The translations under genes were made by a program, and so were the position numbers. Below, piece after piece: positions 42,732 through 51,036 of a stretch of DNA of 64,000 bases. The stretch lies in the NCBI GenBank assembly GCA_902792435.1, contig CADAZN010000006.1:1-64000 (forward strand). Reading direction: 5' to 3'. Source of the DNA: an uncultured Bacteroidales bacterium. GTDB taxonomy: Bacteria > Bacteroidota > Bacteroidia > Bacteroidales > Muribaculaceae. Below the pieces are notes generated by a model. The model worked only from the letters and a program-made list of their open reading frames with translations, was not told the origin of the DNA and did no database searches. Numbering within the stretch: the stretch's first letter is position 1; each line of letters begins with the position of its first letter.

Positions 42732-43346
42732 ATGAAGAAGATTACAATCGCACTCGTGTGCATGCTGTTGACTGCTGGCGCAGCCATGGCTCAACCCGAG
42801 AAGTCTTTCACCTTTGGTCCCAAGATTGGTGTGGACTACACCCACTTCTGGGGAAAAAATTGTAAACATGGCGGTCAGTTAAACTATCAGGGTGGCGTGT
42901 TCTTTGAGTATGTTGTAGCCAACCACTTTGCTATCGCCCCTGAGGTTGTGTTTGCCGCACAAGGTGGAAAATTTGACTTTGAAATGTTTGGTAATAAGCA
43001 CAATTATACCGAGCATATTAATTACATCAATGTGCCTGTGATGCTTAAGTATTATGTTACTCCCTCGCTCAGTATTGACTTTGGTCCACAAATTGGCTTT
43101 AATATTTATAGCAAATGTACCGATGAGCTTGATGATGGCACCCATAAACAAAAAACTGTTATACCCCAGAAAGAGGCAACAAAGAGCGTGGATTTTGGTG
43201 TTGGTCTTGGTTTGACTTATAACATTGCCAAGGACGTGTTTGTACAAGGCCGTTACACAATGGGTATGACCAATGTGTTTAAGACTGGCGATTATAAGGA
43301 AGCCAAGAATGGCAACGCTCAAATTGCCATTGGCTACCGCTTCTAA
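42732..43346 (+). CDS. Outer-membrane beta-barrel protein, tandem paralogue 2
   Basis: 204 residues. Same layout as paralogue 1: signal peptide MKKITIALVCMLLTAGAAMA and C-terminal AQIAIGYRF. It starts MAQPEKSFTFGPK, with two extra residues before the first strand. Distinct loops: DFEMFGNKHNYTEH between strands, and CTDELDDGTHKQKTVIPQKE, which contains a Cys. Its VVANHFAIAPEVVF strand is the most divergent of the set at that position. Flanked by its own promoter (42680-42687) and terminator (43381-43418), so it can be expressed independently of paralogue 1. Confidence 0.85.
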   Translation: MKKITIALVCMLLTAGAAMAQPEKSFTFGPKIGVDYTHFWGKNCKHGGQLNYQGGVFFEYVVANHFAIAPEVVFAAQGGKFDFEMFGNKHNYTEHINYINVPVMLKYYVTPSLSIDFGPQIGFNIYSKCTDELDDGTHKQKTVIPQKEATKSVDFGVGLGLTYNIAKDVFVQGRYTMGMTNVFKTGDYKEAKNGNAQIAIGYRF

Positions 43347-43380
43347 TCAAGCGATTTCCGCAAGGATTTTTAAAGAACTC

Positions 43381-43418
43381 AAGTGACCTGCGCAAAATGG
43401 TGCGTGGGTCACTTTTTT
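43381..43418 (+). terminator. Terminator after barrel paralogue 2
   Basis: Near-identical copy of the hairpin at 42610: AAGTGACC/GGTCACTT then a T-run. The whole intergenic block from the stop codon to the next promoter is duplicated. Confidence 0.85.
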
Positions 43419-43451
43419 ATCTATTTCTTTGACTATTAAGTTTTCTTGTTG

Positions 43452-43459
43452 TATCTTTG
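43452..43459 (+). promoter_or_regulatory. Promoter of barrel paralogues 3 to 6
   Basis: The -7 box TATCTTTG, 41 bases before paralogue 3. The gaps between paralogues 3, 4, 5 and 6 are only about 42-48 bases and hold no promoter or terminator, so this one probably drives all four. Confidence 0.65.
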
Positions 43460-43500
43460 CGATTGGAACAACTTATGTTTAACTATTAACGAGTATTATT

Positions 43501-44133
43501 ATGAAGAAGATTACAATCGCACTTATGTGCATGCTATTGACTGCTGGCGCAGCCATGGCTCAAAAGAGATTTACCTTTGGTCCCAAGATTGGTGTTGACT
43601 ACACTCACTTCTGGGGAAAAGATGCCGCTCATGGAGGCCAGCTGAACTACCAAGCTGGTGTGTTCATGGAGTATCGTTTCACTAACAGGTTCTCGATTGC
43701 TCCCGAGGTTGTTTTTGCCGCACAAGGTGGCAAGTATGACTATAATGATTTTCAAGACATTCATAATCCTATGCTTGGACCTATTGATGTTAATCTTACT
43801 GATAATATTAATTACATCAACATTCCAGTAATGTTTAAATTCTATGTTGCTCCATCATTGAGCATTGATTTAGGTCCACAACTGGGTATAAATGTTTATA
43901 GTAAGTACACTTTTGAGTCGAGAGATAAAGCTCTGGATTATAAGAAGACCTATGATCAAAAGGACCGCACAAAGACTATAGACGTTGGTGTTGGTCTTGG
44001 CTTGACCTACAACATCGCGAAGGACGTGTTTGTTCAGGGACGATATACTATGGGAGTTACTGATGTTTTCGAAGATGGCTGGGATAAAGCCAAGAACGGC
44101 AACGCTCAAATTGCCATTGGCTACCGCTTCTAA
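43501..44133 (+). CDS. Outer-membrane beta-barrel protein, tandem paralogue 3
   Basis: 210 residues, with the common signal peptide and barrel strands (FTFGPKIGVDYTHFWGKDA; VNLTDNINYINIPVMFKFY). Its loops are longer than in paralogues 1 and 2: one contains FQDIHNPMLGPID, the other YTFESRDKALDYKKTYDQKD. The second loop is related to that of paralogue 6 (YTVESKDKHLNIKETEDQKD), suggesting a closer tie or sequence exchange between copies 3 and 6. It is first gene of the promoter-sharing group 3-6 and ends in AQIAIGYRF. Confidence 0.85.
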   Translation: MKKITIALMCMLLTAGAAMAQKRFTFGPKIGVDYTHFWGKDAAHGGQLNYQAGVFMEYRFTNRFSIAPEVVFAAQGGKYDYNDFQDIHNPMLGPIDVNLTDNINYINIPVMFKFYVAPSLSIDLGPQLGINVYSKYTFESRDKALDYKKTYDQKDRTKTIDVGVGLGLTYNIAKDVFVQGRYTMGVTDVFEDGWDKAKNGNAQIAIGYRF

Positions 44134-44176
44134 TCAAGAGTCGAAAGAAATTCTTAATATAATCATACGATAAGTT

Positions 44177-44728
44177 ATGAAGAAGATTATTATCGCACTC
44201 GTGTGCTTGCTGTTGACTGCTGGAGCTGCCATGGCACAGAAGAGATTTACCTTTGGTCCCAAGGTTGGTTTTGATATCACACATCTTTGGGGTGAAGGAG
44301 CTTCTCATGGAGTGAAGTTAGGTTATCAGGTAGGTTTGTTCATGGAGTATCGTTTTACCGATAGGTTTTCTGTCGCCCCTGAGGTAGTCTTTGCTGCTCA
44401 AGGTGGTACTCATGACAAAACCACCCGCTACATCAATTACATCAATGTTCCAGTGATGTTGAAGTTTTATGTTGCTCCAGCTTTCAGTATTGATCTGGGC
44501 CCACAGGTAGGATTCAACGTCTATAGCAAGATGACTAATAGTGGTGCTATTCTTGATTTCAAGAAAGACACTAAAGACATTGATTTTGGCGTAGGCCTTG
44601 GTGCTACCTACAACATCACCAACGATGTGTTCGTTCAGGCTCGCTACACCATGGGTTTGACCAAGGTGTATGAATATCAAAAAGGCAAGAACGGCAACGC
44701 TCAAATTGCTATTGGCTATCGTTTCTAA
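44177..44728 (+). CDS. Outer-membrane beta-barrel protein, tandem paralogue 4
   Basis: 183 residues, the shortest of the six. Both variable loops are cut down: THDKTTRYINYINVP replaces the first long loop, and MTNSGAILDFKKDTKD the second. The strands are intact (FTFGPKVGFDITHLWG, YRFTDRFSVAPEVVFAAQGG, QARYTMGLTKVYEYQKGKNG, AQIAIGYRF), so it should still fold as a barrel with small extracellular loops. The gap to paralogue 3 is 43 bases with no promoter. Confidence 0.85.
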   Translation: MKKIIIALVCLLLTAGAAMAQKRFTFGPKVGFDITHLWGEGASHGVKLGYQVGLFMEYRFTDRFSVAPEVVFAAQGGTHDKTTRYINYINVPVMLKFYVAPAFSIDLGPQVGFNVYSKMTNSGAILDFKKDTKDIDFGVGLGATYNITNDVFVQARYTMGLTKVYEYQKGKNGNAQIAIGYRF

Positions 44729-44770
44729 TCAAAAGTCGAAAGAAATTCTTAAAAAATTATACATTAAGTT

Positions 44771-45406
44771 ATGAAGAAGATTACAATCGCACTTATGTGT
44801 ATGCTATTGGCTGCTGGTGCTGCCATGGCGCAGAAGAGATTCACGTTTGGACCTAAAGTTGGTGTTGACTTCACTCACTTCTGGGGAAAAGAAACAAAAT
44901 CATTTTGGGAGTTCAAAGGCGTGTTCAATTATCAAGCTGGAGCATTCTTTGAATACCGCTTCTCCGATAAGTTTGCCATAGCTCCTGAAGTTGTTTTCGC
45001 GGCTCAGGGCGACAAATTCAATTACAATTATGAGGTCTATGATGAAAATAACGCCGTAATTGGAGAAAAAGAGGGAACTTGCAGTTATAAAGTCAATTAT
45101 ATCAATATTCCCGCAATATTCAAGTATTATGTGACTCCATCGTTTAGCATCGACTTGGGACCTCAGATAGGTATCAATATTTATAGCAAGTGCACTCACA
45201 ATGAGCCAGGCGGCAAAGAAAATGGGACTTTTGACTATGACGATGAGACCAAAACTTTCGACATTGGCGTAGGTCTTGGTATGACTTACAACATCACTAA
45301 CGACGTTTTTGTACAAGGACGTTACACCCTTGGATTCTCATCGGTATTTGATTGGGGTTATAACAAGAACGGCAACGCTCAAATCGCCATTGGATATCGC
45401 TTTTGA
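44771..45406 (+). CDS. Outer-membrane beta-barrel protein, tandem paralogue 5
   Basis: 211 residues, the longest and most divergent copy. An insertion after the first strand (ETKSFWEFKGVFNYQAGA) replaces the short H-G-G-Q-L-N-Y turn of the others. The first loop is acidic (YEVYDENNAVIGEKEGTCSY) and the second is Gly-rich (CTHNEPGGKENGTFDYDDE). Each has one Cys, which could pair in an oxidising environment (inference). It ends in AQIAIGYRF. Short gaps without signals on both sides place it in the group read from 43452. Confidence 0.85.
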   Translation: MKKITIALMCMLLAAGAAMAQKRFTFGPKVGVDFTHFWGKETKSFWEFKGVFNYQAGAFFEYRFSDKFAIAPEVVFAAQGDKFNYNYEVYDENNAVIGEKEGTCSYKVNYINIPAIFKYYVTPSFSIDLGPQIGINIYSKCTHNEPGGKENGTFDYDDETKTFDIGVGLGMTYNITNDVFVQGRYTLGFSSVFDWGYNKNGNAQIAIGYRF

Positions 45407-45454
45407 TCAATAAACATCAAGACTTAAAAGAACAACTTTTAAATATAATAAATT

Positions 45455-46075
45455 ATGAAGAAGATTACTATCGCACTTATGTGCATGCTATTGACAGCAG
45501 GAGCTGCCATGGCGCAGAAGCAATTCACATTTGGTCCTAAGATTGGTGTGGACTACACACACTTCTGGGGGAAAAATGCCTATCATGGAGGTCAGCTGAA
45601 CTATCAAGCTGGTTTGTTTATGGAGTATCGTTTCACAAGCAGGTTCTCGATTGCTCCCGAGGTTGTATTTGCTGCTCAAGGTGGCAAGTATGAAGTAAAA
45701 GATTACAATGATGGAGATGGTTATTTTGATGCCAAATTTACAGAAAACGTTAATTACATCAACATTCCTGTGATGTTTAAATACTATGTGACTCCAGCAT
45801 TGAGCATTGATTTAGGTCCTCAGTTGGGTATCAACGTTTATAGTAAGTACACGGTAGAATCTAAGGATAAACACTTGAATATTAAGGAAACCGAAGACCA
45901 AAAGGATGATACAAAGACAATAGACGTTGGTGTTGGGCTTGGCTTTACCTACAACATCGCTAAGGACGTGTTTGTTCAGGGTCGTTACACTTTGGGCCTT
46001 ACCGAGGTCTTCGACAAGAGCTGGGATACAGGCAAGAACGGCAACGCTCAAATTGCTATTGGCTACCGCTTTTGA
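45455..46075 (+). CDS. Outer-membrane beta-barrel protein, tandem paralogue 6
   Basis: 206 residues, last copy of the array. Signal peptide and first strands are almost the same as in paralogues 1 and 3 (FTFGPKIGVDYTHFWGKNA, HGGQLNYQAGLFMEYRF). Loops: YEVKDYNDGDGYFDAKFTE and YTVESKDKHLNIKETEDQKD, the second clearly related to paralogue 3. It ends AQIAIGYRF and is followed by the diverged terminator copy at 46104-46142. Confidence 0.85.
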   Translation: MKKITIALMCMLLTAGAAMAQKQFTFGPKIGVDYTHFWGKNAYHGGQLNYQAGLFMEYRFTSRFSIAPEVVFAAQGGKYEVKDYNDGDGYFDAKFTENVNYINIPVMFKYYVTPALSIDLGPQLGINVYSKYTVESKDKHLNIKETEDQKDDTKTIDVGVGLGFTYNIAKDVFVQGRYTLGLTEVFDKSWDTGKNGNAQIAIGYRF

Positions 46076-46103
46076 TCCAGCATAGCATAATTTAAAAGAA
46101 CTC

Positions 46104-46142
46104 AAGTAACCTGCATTGCAAACCATTGCAGGTCACTTTTTT
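46104..46142 (+). terminator. Terminator of the barrel array
   Basis: Stem AAGTAACCTGCA (46104-46115)/TGCAGGTCACTT (46127-46138, one mismatch), then a T-run. It is related to the hairpins at 42610 and 43381 but diverged. Confidence 0.85.
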
Positions 46143-46185
46143 TGTGTGTCCTTGTTGAAAATTAGTGAATTATAAAAATAATCTC

Positions 46186-46193
46186 TATTTTTG
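46186..46193 (+). promoter_or_regulatory. Promoter of the SusE/F-like gene
   Basis: The -7 box TATTTTTG, 42 bases before the start codon at 46236. Confidence 0.7.
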
Positions 46194-46235
46194 CACAGGA
46201 AATATATTTGTTAACAAATAAATTACAATTGACTT

Positions 46236-47438
46236 ATGAAGAAAACAATTACTCTATCTATTGTTGCATTGCTCGCAATGATTGGGCTGAAGGCTCAAGC
46301 TGCAATGTATCTCGTGGGTGATGGCTTTAATGGCTGGACTACCACAGGCAACGTTGAGATGACCGATGAAGGTGATGGCCTGTTCTCTTGGTCGGGCAAT
46401 TTGGTTGCTGGCTCATCGTTCGCATTCTTCCGTGACACTGAGGATTGGGGCTCACAACGCGGTCCTGCCGCTGGCGACGGTTCTGCTCCTACTGGCGACT
46501 GGGAAGATACCCAAGCGATGGGCGCATGGACATTGACCGCCTCGGGTGGTTATGTCATTCAGTACAATTACAATACCGACCAGGCAAAGATTGTCCTCAC
46601 CGATGAACCAGTTTTCAATCCCGCTCAGCGTCGCTTTGCTGTGACTGGCGCTGCTTTTGGCGGTTGGAACATGCCACCTGCCGGCAATCAAATTTTTGCT
46701 AATAATGGTGACGGTACCTACACTTTGGAGTTTGAAGGTGCTACAGCTGCCGATTTCAAGCTCTCAAGCATTGATGTTAACTCCGACTTCAGTAGCTGGA
46801 CAGTGTTTGACTCGGGTGTCATGGGCGCAAGCAATCTTGCTACTGGCGACAACGCCCTCTCTACTTCTTATGGCACAGCCAACATGCATCTCCCCGTTAG
46901 TGGCAACGTTACTCTTACAATCAGCAACGTTACCGAGACCAGTTGCACTCTCAACATCACTTTGACCGAGGAGATTATCCCCGACAAGGCTTACTACCTG
47001 ATTGGCGCTTTCAACGAGTGGAGCGAGGAGACAATGGTTCCATTTGAGGAGAACAACGGCGTGTTCACTTTGACACAGACCTTCGGTGGCGAGTTCAAGG
47101 TGAAAGACGAAAATGGCAACTGGTTGGGTGGTGGTGTTACCCTCACTGAGGAAAACCCCAGCGTTACCTTGGTTGACGGCGGCAACTTGGTTCTCGCCGA
47201 GGAGAAAGAGTACACTCTCACCATCGCTGATGGTGTTCTCACTGTTACCTTCCCATCGGCAGTTTATGGTGATGTAAATGGCGACGGAGTAGTAACTAGT
47301 GCTGATATTACAGCTCTTTATGACTACTTGCTCAACAGCGATTCAAGCCACCTCGTTAACGGCGATGTCAATAGCGATGGCTCAATTACCAGTTCCGACA
47401 TCACTAGTGTCTATGACGTGCTGCTTGGTAATGTGTAA
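46236..47438 (+). CDS. Secreted SusE/SusF-like protein with dockerin-like C-terminus
   Basis: 400 residues. Signal peptide MKKTITLSIVALLAMIGLKA without a lipobox Cys. Up to three beta-sandwich modules resemble the starch-binding repeats of SusE/SusF. The first contains MYLVGDGFNGWTTTGNVEMT, the second RRFAVTGAAFGGWNMPPAG, the third KAYYLIGAFNEWSEETMVPF to LTIADGVLTVTFP. The C-terminus has two calcium-loop repeats as in dockerins (GDVNGDGVVTSADITALYDY; GDVNSDGSITSSDITSVYDV). The third module closely matches one in the protein at the right window edge, and the dockerin part matches the end of the amidase at 38212. No SusC/SusD pair is nearby, so it is not part of a complete utilisation locus here. 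Confidence 0.75.
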   Translation: MKKTITLSIVALLAMIGLKAQAAMYLVGDGFNGWTTTGNVEMTDEGDGLFSWSGNLVAGSSFAFFRDTEDWGSQRGPAAGDGSAPTGDWEDTQAMGAWTLTASGGYVIQYNYNTDQAKIVLTDEPVFNPAQRRFAVTGAAFGGWNMPPAGNQIFANNGDGTYTLEFEGATAADFKLSSIDVNSDFSSWTVFDSGVMGASNLATGDNALSTSYGTANMHLPVSGNVTLTISNVTETSCTLNITLTEEIIPDKAYYLIGAFNEWSEETMVPFEENNGVFTLTQTFGGEFKVKDENGNWLGGGVTLTEENPSVTLVDGGNLVLAEEKEYTLTIADGVLTVTFPSAVYGDVNGDGVVTSADITALYDYLLNSDSSHLVNGDVNSDGSITSSDITSVYDVLLGNV

Positions 47439-47483
47439 TAACGGCAAGGCTATTAAGTGAGACATTGACACAATGACAATAAT

Positions 47484-47515
47484 AAATCGCCCGAGCATAA
47501 CTGTTCGGGCGATTT
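47484..47515. terminator. Bidirectional terminator between the SusE/F-like gene and clpB
   Basis: Stem AAATCGCCCGA (47484-47494)/TTCGGGCGATTT (47504-47515) with A- and T-rich flanks. Confidence 0.85.
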
Positions 47516-47536
47516 TGTGTTAACAGAGTTATGTAA

Positions 47537-50125
47537 TCAGTTGCGGAAGACGATGTTGCCTGCTTGGGCGTCGACGGTGATGGTGCGGTCGCGGTCGACA
47601 TTGTGGGCAATGATGTCGCGTGAGAGCTGGTTGAGGACGAGGTTCTGGATGGCACGCTTAACGGGTCGTGCGCCAAACTCTGGGTCGTAGCCAGCCTGTG
47701 CGAGCAGGTCAACGGCAGCGGTGGTGTATTCCATCTCTATGCCGCTTGTGTGGAGCATCTTCTTAACGCTCTTGAGTTGCAGTTCAACGATTTGAGCAAT
47801 CTGCTTCTCATCGAGAGGTGTGAACATGATAGTCTCGTCGATACGGTTCAGGAACTCCGGACGGATGGTCTGCTTGAGCATCGTGAGCACATCGTTGCGG
47901 GTCTTTTCTATAACGCTGTTGCGGTTCTCAGCGTTGAGGTTCTCAAAGCGCTCGCGGATGAGGCTCGAGCCCAAGTTGCTCGTCATGATGATGATGGTGT
48001 TCTTGAAGTTGACGGTGTGGCCTTTGTTGTCGGTCAATCGTCCGTCGTCGAGCACTTGCAGCAGCACGTTGAATACATCGGGATGAGCCTTCTCAATCTC
48101 GTCGAAGAGGACAACGCTGTAAGGCTTGCGTCGCACTGCCTCGGTGAGCTGTCCGCCCTCATCGTAGCCCACATATCCTGGAGGCGAACCAATGAGCCTG
48201 GTTACCGAGAATTTCTCTTGATACTCGCTCATGTCGATACGCGTCATCATGTTCTCGTCGTTGAAGAGGTAGTCGGCGAGTGCCTTGGCGAGCTCGGTCT
48301 TACCTACACCAGTGGTGCCCAGGAAGATGAACGAACCAATTGGTCGGCGCGGATCGTTAAGGCCGGCGCGGCTGCGGCGCACTGCGTCGCTGATGGCAGT
48401 GATGGCCTCGTCCTGACCGATAACGCGCTTGTGCAGCTCGTCCTCGAGGTGGAGCAGCTTCTCGCCCTCGCTCTGCAGCATCTTGGTCACGGGGATGCCA
48501 GTCCAGCGCGAAACCACCTCGGCGATGTCGTCGCTGTCAACTTCCTCCTTGATTAACGCTGTGTCGCCTTGCATCGAGCGCAGTTTCTCTTGAAGCTCAA
48601 CGTTCTCGTCTTGCTTCTGCTTGATGAGCGAGTAGCGAATTTCGGCTACGCGGGCATAGTCGCCGTTGCGCTCAGCACGCTCGGCGTCGAAGTTGAGCTG
48701 CTCAATGTCGATTTTGTTCTGTTGAATCTTGTTGATGAGCTCCTTCTCGCTCTGCCACTTGGCCTTGTAGTCGTGCTCACGGTCGCGTAGGTTGGCGAGT
48801 TGCTCGTCGAGCTGGCGTATGCGTTGCTCGTCGCCATCGCGCTTGATGGCAGCGCGCTCAATCTCGAGCTGCGAGATTTTACGGGTCACCTCATCAAGTT
48901 CTTCGGGAACGCTGTCCATCTCGATACGCAGCTTGGCTGCAGCTTCGTCGACGAGGTCAATGGCCTTGTCGGGCAAGAAACGGTCACTGATGTAACGCTG
49001 GCTCAGTTGCACAGCGGCGATGATTGCGTCGTCCTTGATACGTACCTTGTGGTGGTTCTCGTAGCGCTCCTTCAGGCCACGCAGGATGGCGATGGCGCTC
49101 TCCTCGTCGGGCTCGTCAACCATGACGATTTGGAAACGACGCTCCAGCGCCTTGTCCTTCTCGAAGTATTTCTGGTACTCATCGAGGGTAGTGGCACCGA
49201 TGCTGCGCAGGTCGCCACGTGCAAGGGCAGGCTTGAGGATATTGGCGGCATCCATGGCACCACTGCTCTTGCCAGCACCCACTAGAGTGTGAATCTCATC
49301 AATAAAGAGGATAATCTCACCTTGAGCCTGAGTAATCTCGTTGATTACTGCTTTCAGTCTTTCTTCAAACTCTCCCTGATACTTAGCGCCAGCAATCAGT
49401 GCGCCCATGTCGAGTGAGAACACTTGCTTCTGCTTCAGGTTCTCGGGCACGTCGCCGCGCACGATACGTTGTGCCAATCCCTCGACAATGGCGGTCTTGC
49501 CAGTTCCCGGTTCGCCAATGAGGATAGGGTTGTTCTTGGTGCGTCGGCTCAGGATTTGCAGCACACGGCGAATCTCGTCGTCACGGCCTATGACGGGGTC
49601 TAGCTTGCCCTGACGGGCACGCTCGTTGAGGTTCACGGCATATTTGCTCAAAGCGTTGTACTGCTCCTCCGACTCTTGGCTAGTGGCTTTCTTGCCCTTG
49701 CGCAGTTCTTCGATGGTGGCTTGCAGCTCCTTTTTGGTCACTCCAGCGTCTTTCAGAATAGTTGATGCTGGTGAAGATACCTCGTGCAGAGCCATAAAGA
49801 TAGCTTCGATGGTGACGTATTGGTCGCCGTTTTTCTGCGCTATCTCGCTGGCTTTGTCAAGAACTTTGCCGCTATCGTTGCTCAGGTAGGGGTCGCCGCC
49901 GTTTACCTTGGGTAGGCGTGCGAGTTCGTTTTCCAAAGGTCGCTCAATCATCGATGGCGCAATGTCGAGCTTCTGCAAGATGAACTTCACCACACTCTCG
50001 CCCTCGCTCATCAATGCCTTGAGGATGTGCACGGGTTCAAGAGCCTGGTTGCCGTTACTGCGGGCAAGCGTGATGGCCTGCTGCAGTGTCTCTTGTGATT
50101 TGATGGTAAAATTGTTTAAATTCAT
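47537..50125 (-). CDS. clpB: ATP-dependent chaperone ClpB
   Basis: 862-residue hexameric disaggregase working with DnaK. Clp N-domain (about 1-145), first AAA+ domain with Walker A GEPGTGKT (204-211), the long coiled-coil M domain (about 395-525) that distinguishes ClpB from ClpA/ClpC, and a second AAA+ domain with GTTGVGKT. The frame is open further upstream. The ATG at 50123-50125 is chosen because it gives the standard [15 protein letters not shown] and has a strong AAAGGAG Shine-Dalgarno site eight bases before it, unusual for this genome. Only a near-consensus -7 box is seen (50157-50165, one extra base). A palindrome at 50221-50243 may be regulatory. Confidence 0.96.
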   Translation of the reverse strand: MNLNNFTIKSQETLQQAITLARSNGNQALEPVHILKALMSEGESVVKFILQKLDIAPSMIERPLENELARLPKVNGGDPYLSNDSGKVLDKASEIAQKNGDQYVTIEAIFMALHEVSSPASTILKDAGVTKKELQATIEELRKGKKATSQESEEQYNALSKYAVNLNERARQGKLDPVIGRDDEIRRVLQILSRRTKNNPILIGEPGTGKTAIVEGLAQRIVRGDVPENLKQKQVFSLDMGALIAGAKYQGEFEERLKAVINEITQAQGEIILFIDEIHTLVGAGKSSGAMDAANILKPALARGDLRSIGATTLDEYQKYFEKDKALERRFQIVMVDEPDEESAIAILRGLKERYENHHKVRIKDDAIIAAVQLSQRYISDRFLPDKAIDLVDEAAAKLRIEMDSVPEELDEVTRKISQLEIERAAIKRDGDEQRIRQLDEQLANLRDREHDYKAKWQSEKELINKIQQNKIDIEQLNFDAERAERNGDYARVAEIRYSLIKQKQDENVELQEKLRSMQGDTALIKEEVDSDDIAEVVSRWTGIPVTKMLQSEGEKLLHLEDELHKRVIGQDEAITAISDAVRRSRAGLNDPRRPIGSFIFLGTTGVGKTELAKALADYLFNDENMMTRIDMSEYQEKFSVTRLIGSPPGYVGYDEGGQLTEAVRRKPYSVVLFDEIEKAHPDVFNVLLQVLDDGRLTDNKGHTVNFKNTIIIMTSNLGSSLIRERFENLNAENRNSVIEKTRNDVLTMLKQTIRPEFLNRIDETIMFTPLDEKQIAQIVELQLKSVKKMLHTSGIEMEYTTAAVDLLAQAGYDPEFGARPVKRAIQNLVLNQLSRDIIAHNVDRDRTITVDAQAGNIVFRN

Positions 50126-50141
50126 ATCGTTTTTCTCCTTT
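50126..50141 (-). promoter_or_regulatory. clpB ribosome binding site
   Basis: The minus strand reads AAAGGAG eight bases before the clpB ATG. It is a full Shine-Dalgarno match, in contrast to most genes of the window, and it decides the start. Confidence 0.75.
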
Positions 50142-50220
50142 CTGCCTTTTAATATGCAAAGGATATGCCATTGTGAAATTATGGCATCTAACTGACAGAA
50201 TTTCAGGTATTTAACAAAAT

Positions 50221-50243
50221 AGTGCTGACAATTTGTCAACACT
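50221..50243 (-). promoter_or_regulatory. Candidate operator upstream of clpB
   Basis: Near-perfect palindrome with arms AGTGCTGACAA (50221-50231) and TTGTCAACACT (50233-50243) around a single central T, one mismatch. It lies about 95 bases upstream of the clpB start. It has no T-run, so it does not look like a terminator. The layout fits a dimeric repressor site, but no known box was recognised. Confidence 0.4.
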
Positions 50244-50257
50244 ATCTATGATTATGT

Positions 50258-50325
50258 GACCAATTTACTTGATTGGTCAACTTAGCCCTACGGGCACCTC
50301 CTCTATCTTAGAGGAGGAGTTATAC
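50258..50325 (-). terminator. Hairpins after the small lipoprotein gene
   Basis: Two stems follow the lipoprotein stop on the minus strand: CCTCCTCT/AGAGGAGG (about 50297-50317) and GTGACCAAT/ATTGGTCAAC (about 50256-50281). Neither has a strong T-run, so termination is uncertain. Confidence 0.35.
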
Positions 50326-50340
50326 ACAAGTGAATTGTGA

Positions 50341-50781
50341 TCACTTGAAAATTGCGTCGCGAATCTCGCTGAAGCCTATCTCGGTTTTCCAGATGTCGTC
50401 TTCCTTGATGAGTCGGAATTTCTTCTCAACGGTTGAGCCATCGGGCAGAGTTATGTCGCAAGTGACGTTTTTATAGTCACCATGAGTGCGTTCTTTTTTG
50501 GCTTTTACCTTGAAGTTTTTCTTTTTTAGCTGATTGAAGAACTCGTCCTTTTGGTAATCGCTGAGTTTGTCGTTCTCTTTAAACTTCACAGCCTCTTTCA
50601 GGCGAAGGATGTTGCCCTGGCTAGGCAAGGTGTTGAACAGTTCCTCGACAGCCTGCTTGGGAGTGTTGTGGTACTTGTCGGTGTCGCCCAGGAGCAACTT
50701 CTTGGCATCATTGCCAGTGCATGCGGTGAGTGCAATGACGCACAGGAGCACAAAGATTGATAGTAAAGATTTCTTGTTCAT
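50341..50781 (-). CDS. Small lipoprotein of unknown function
   Basis: 146 residues. Lipoprotein signal MNKKSLLSIFVLLCVIALTAC with lipobox LTAC (Cys21). The mature part is a single alpha+beta domain: TPKQAVEELFNTLPSQG, LSDYQKDEFFNQLKKKNFKV, then a strand-rich C-terminus (KNVTCDITLPDGSTVEKKFR, DDIWKTEIGFSEI). The layout of a helix followed by sheets ending in DDIWK resembles DUF4878/lumazine-binding-like lipoproteins, an inference from pattern. Own promoter at 50812-50819. The 159-bp tandem repeat begins right behind that promoter. Confidence 0.7.
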   Translation of the reverse strand: MNKKSLLSIFVLLCVIALTACTGNDAKKLLLGDTDKYHNTPKQAVEELFNTLPSQGNILRLKEAVKFKENDKLSDYQKDEFFNQLKKKNFKVKAKKERTHGDYKNVTCDITLPDGSTVEKKFRLIKEDDIWKTEIGFSEIRDAIFK

Positions 50782-50811
50782 AATATTATTAATGTGTGTT
50801 TTTTGTGGTTA

Positions 50812-50819
50812 CAAAGATA
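50812..50819 (-). promoter_or_regulatory. Promoter of the small lipoprotein gene
   Basis: The minus strand reads TATCTTTG (TAnnTTTG), 31 bases before the start codon. Confidence 0.7.
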
Positions 50820-50878
50820 GTAAATAGTTTTTAGTTATTTGTCAAACAATTAAAAACAATTATAATTAGTTTCATTAG

Positions 50879-51022
50879 ATGGCGGTTACTACGGCTTTTA
50901 ACACAAATTATCGTGAATTGCTCGTGAATAATCAAACAACTGGCACAACTCAGAAACAACTTGCACAACGATTGGGCCGCGCTGCGTGTGGGTTTATTTG
51001 TCAAACAATTAAAAACAATTAA
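50879..51022 (+). CDS. 47-codon open frame inside tandem repeat copy 1
   Basis: ATG at 50879 to TAA at 51020-51022. Begins MAVTTAFNTNYRELLVNNQ and ends ICQTIKNN. It runs across the repeat junction, so its last codons belong to the start of copy 2. The second copy of this frame differs at four codons, three of them silent. There is no ribosome site, and the -7 box of this copy is destroyed (TATAATTAG). It may be non-coding repeat sequence, so it is offered as a candidate only. Confidence 0.25.
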   Translation: MAVTTAFNTNYRELLVNNQTTGTTQKQLAQRLGRAACGFICQTIKNN

Positions 51023-51036
51023 TATTTTTGCATTAG

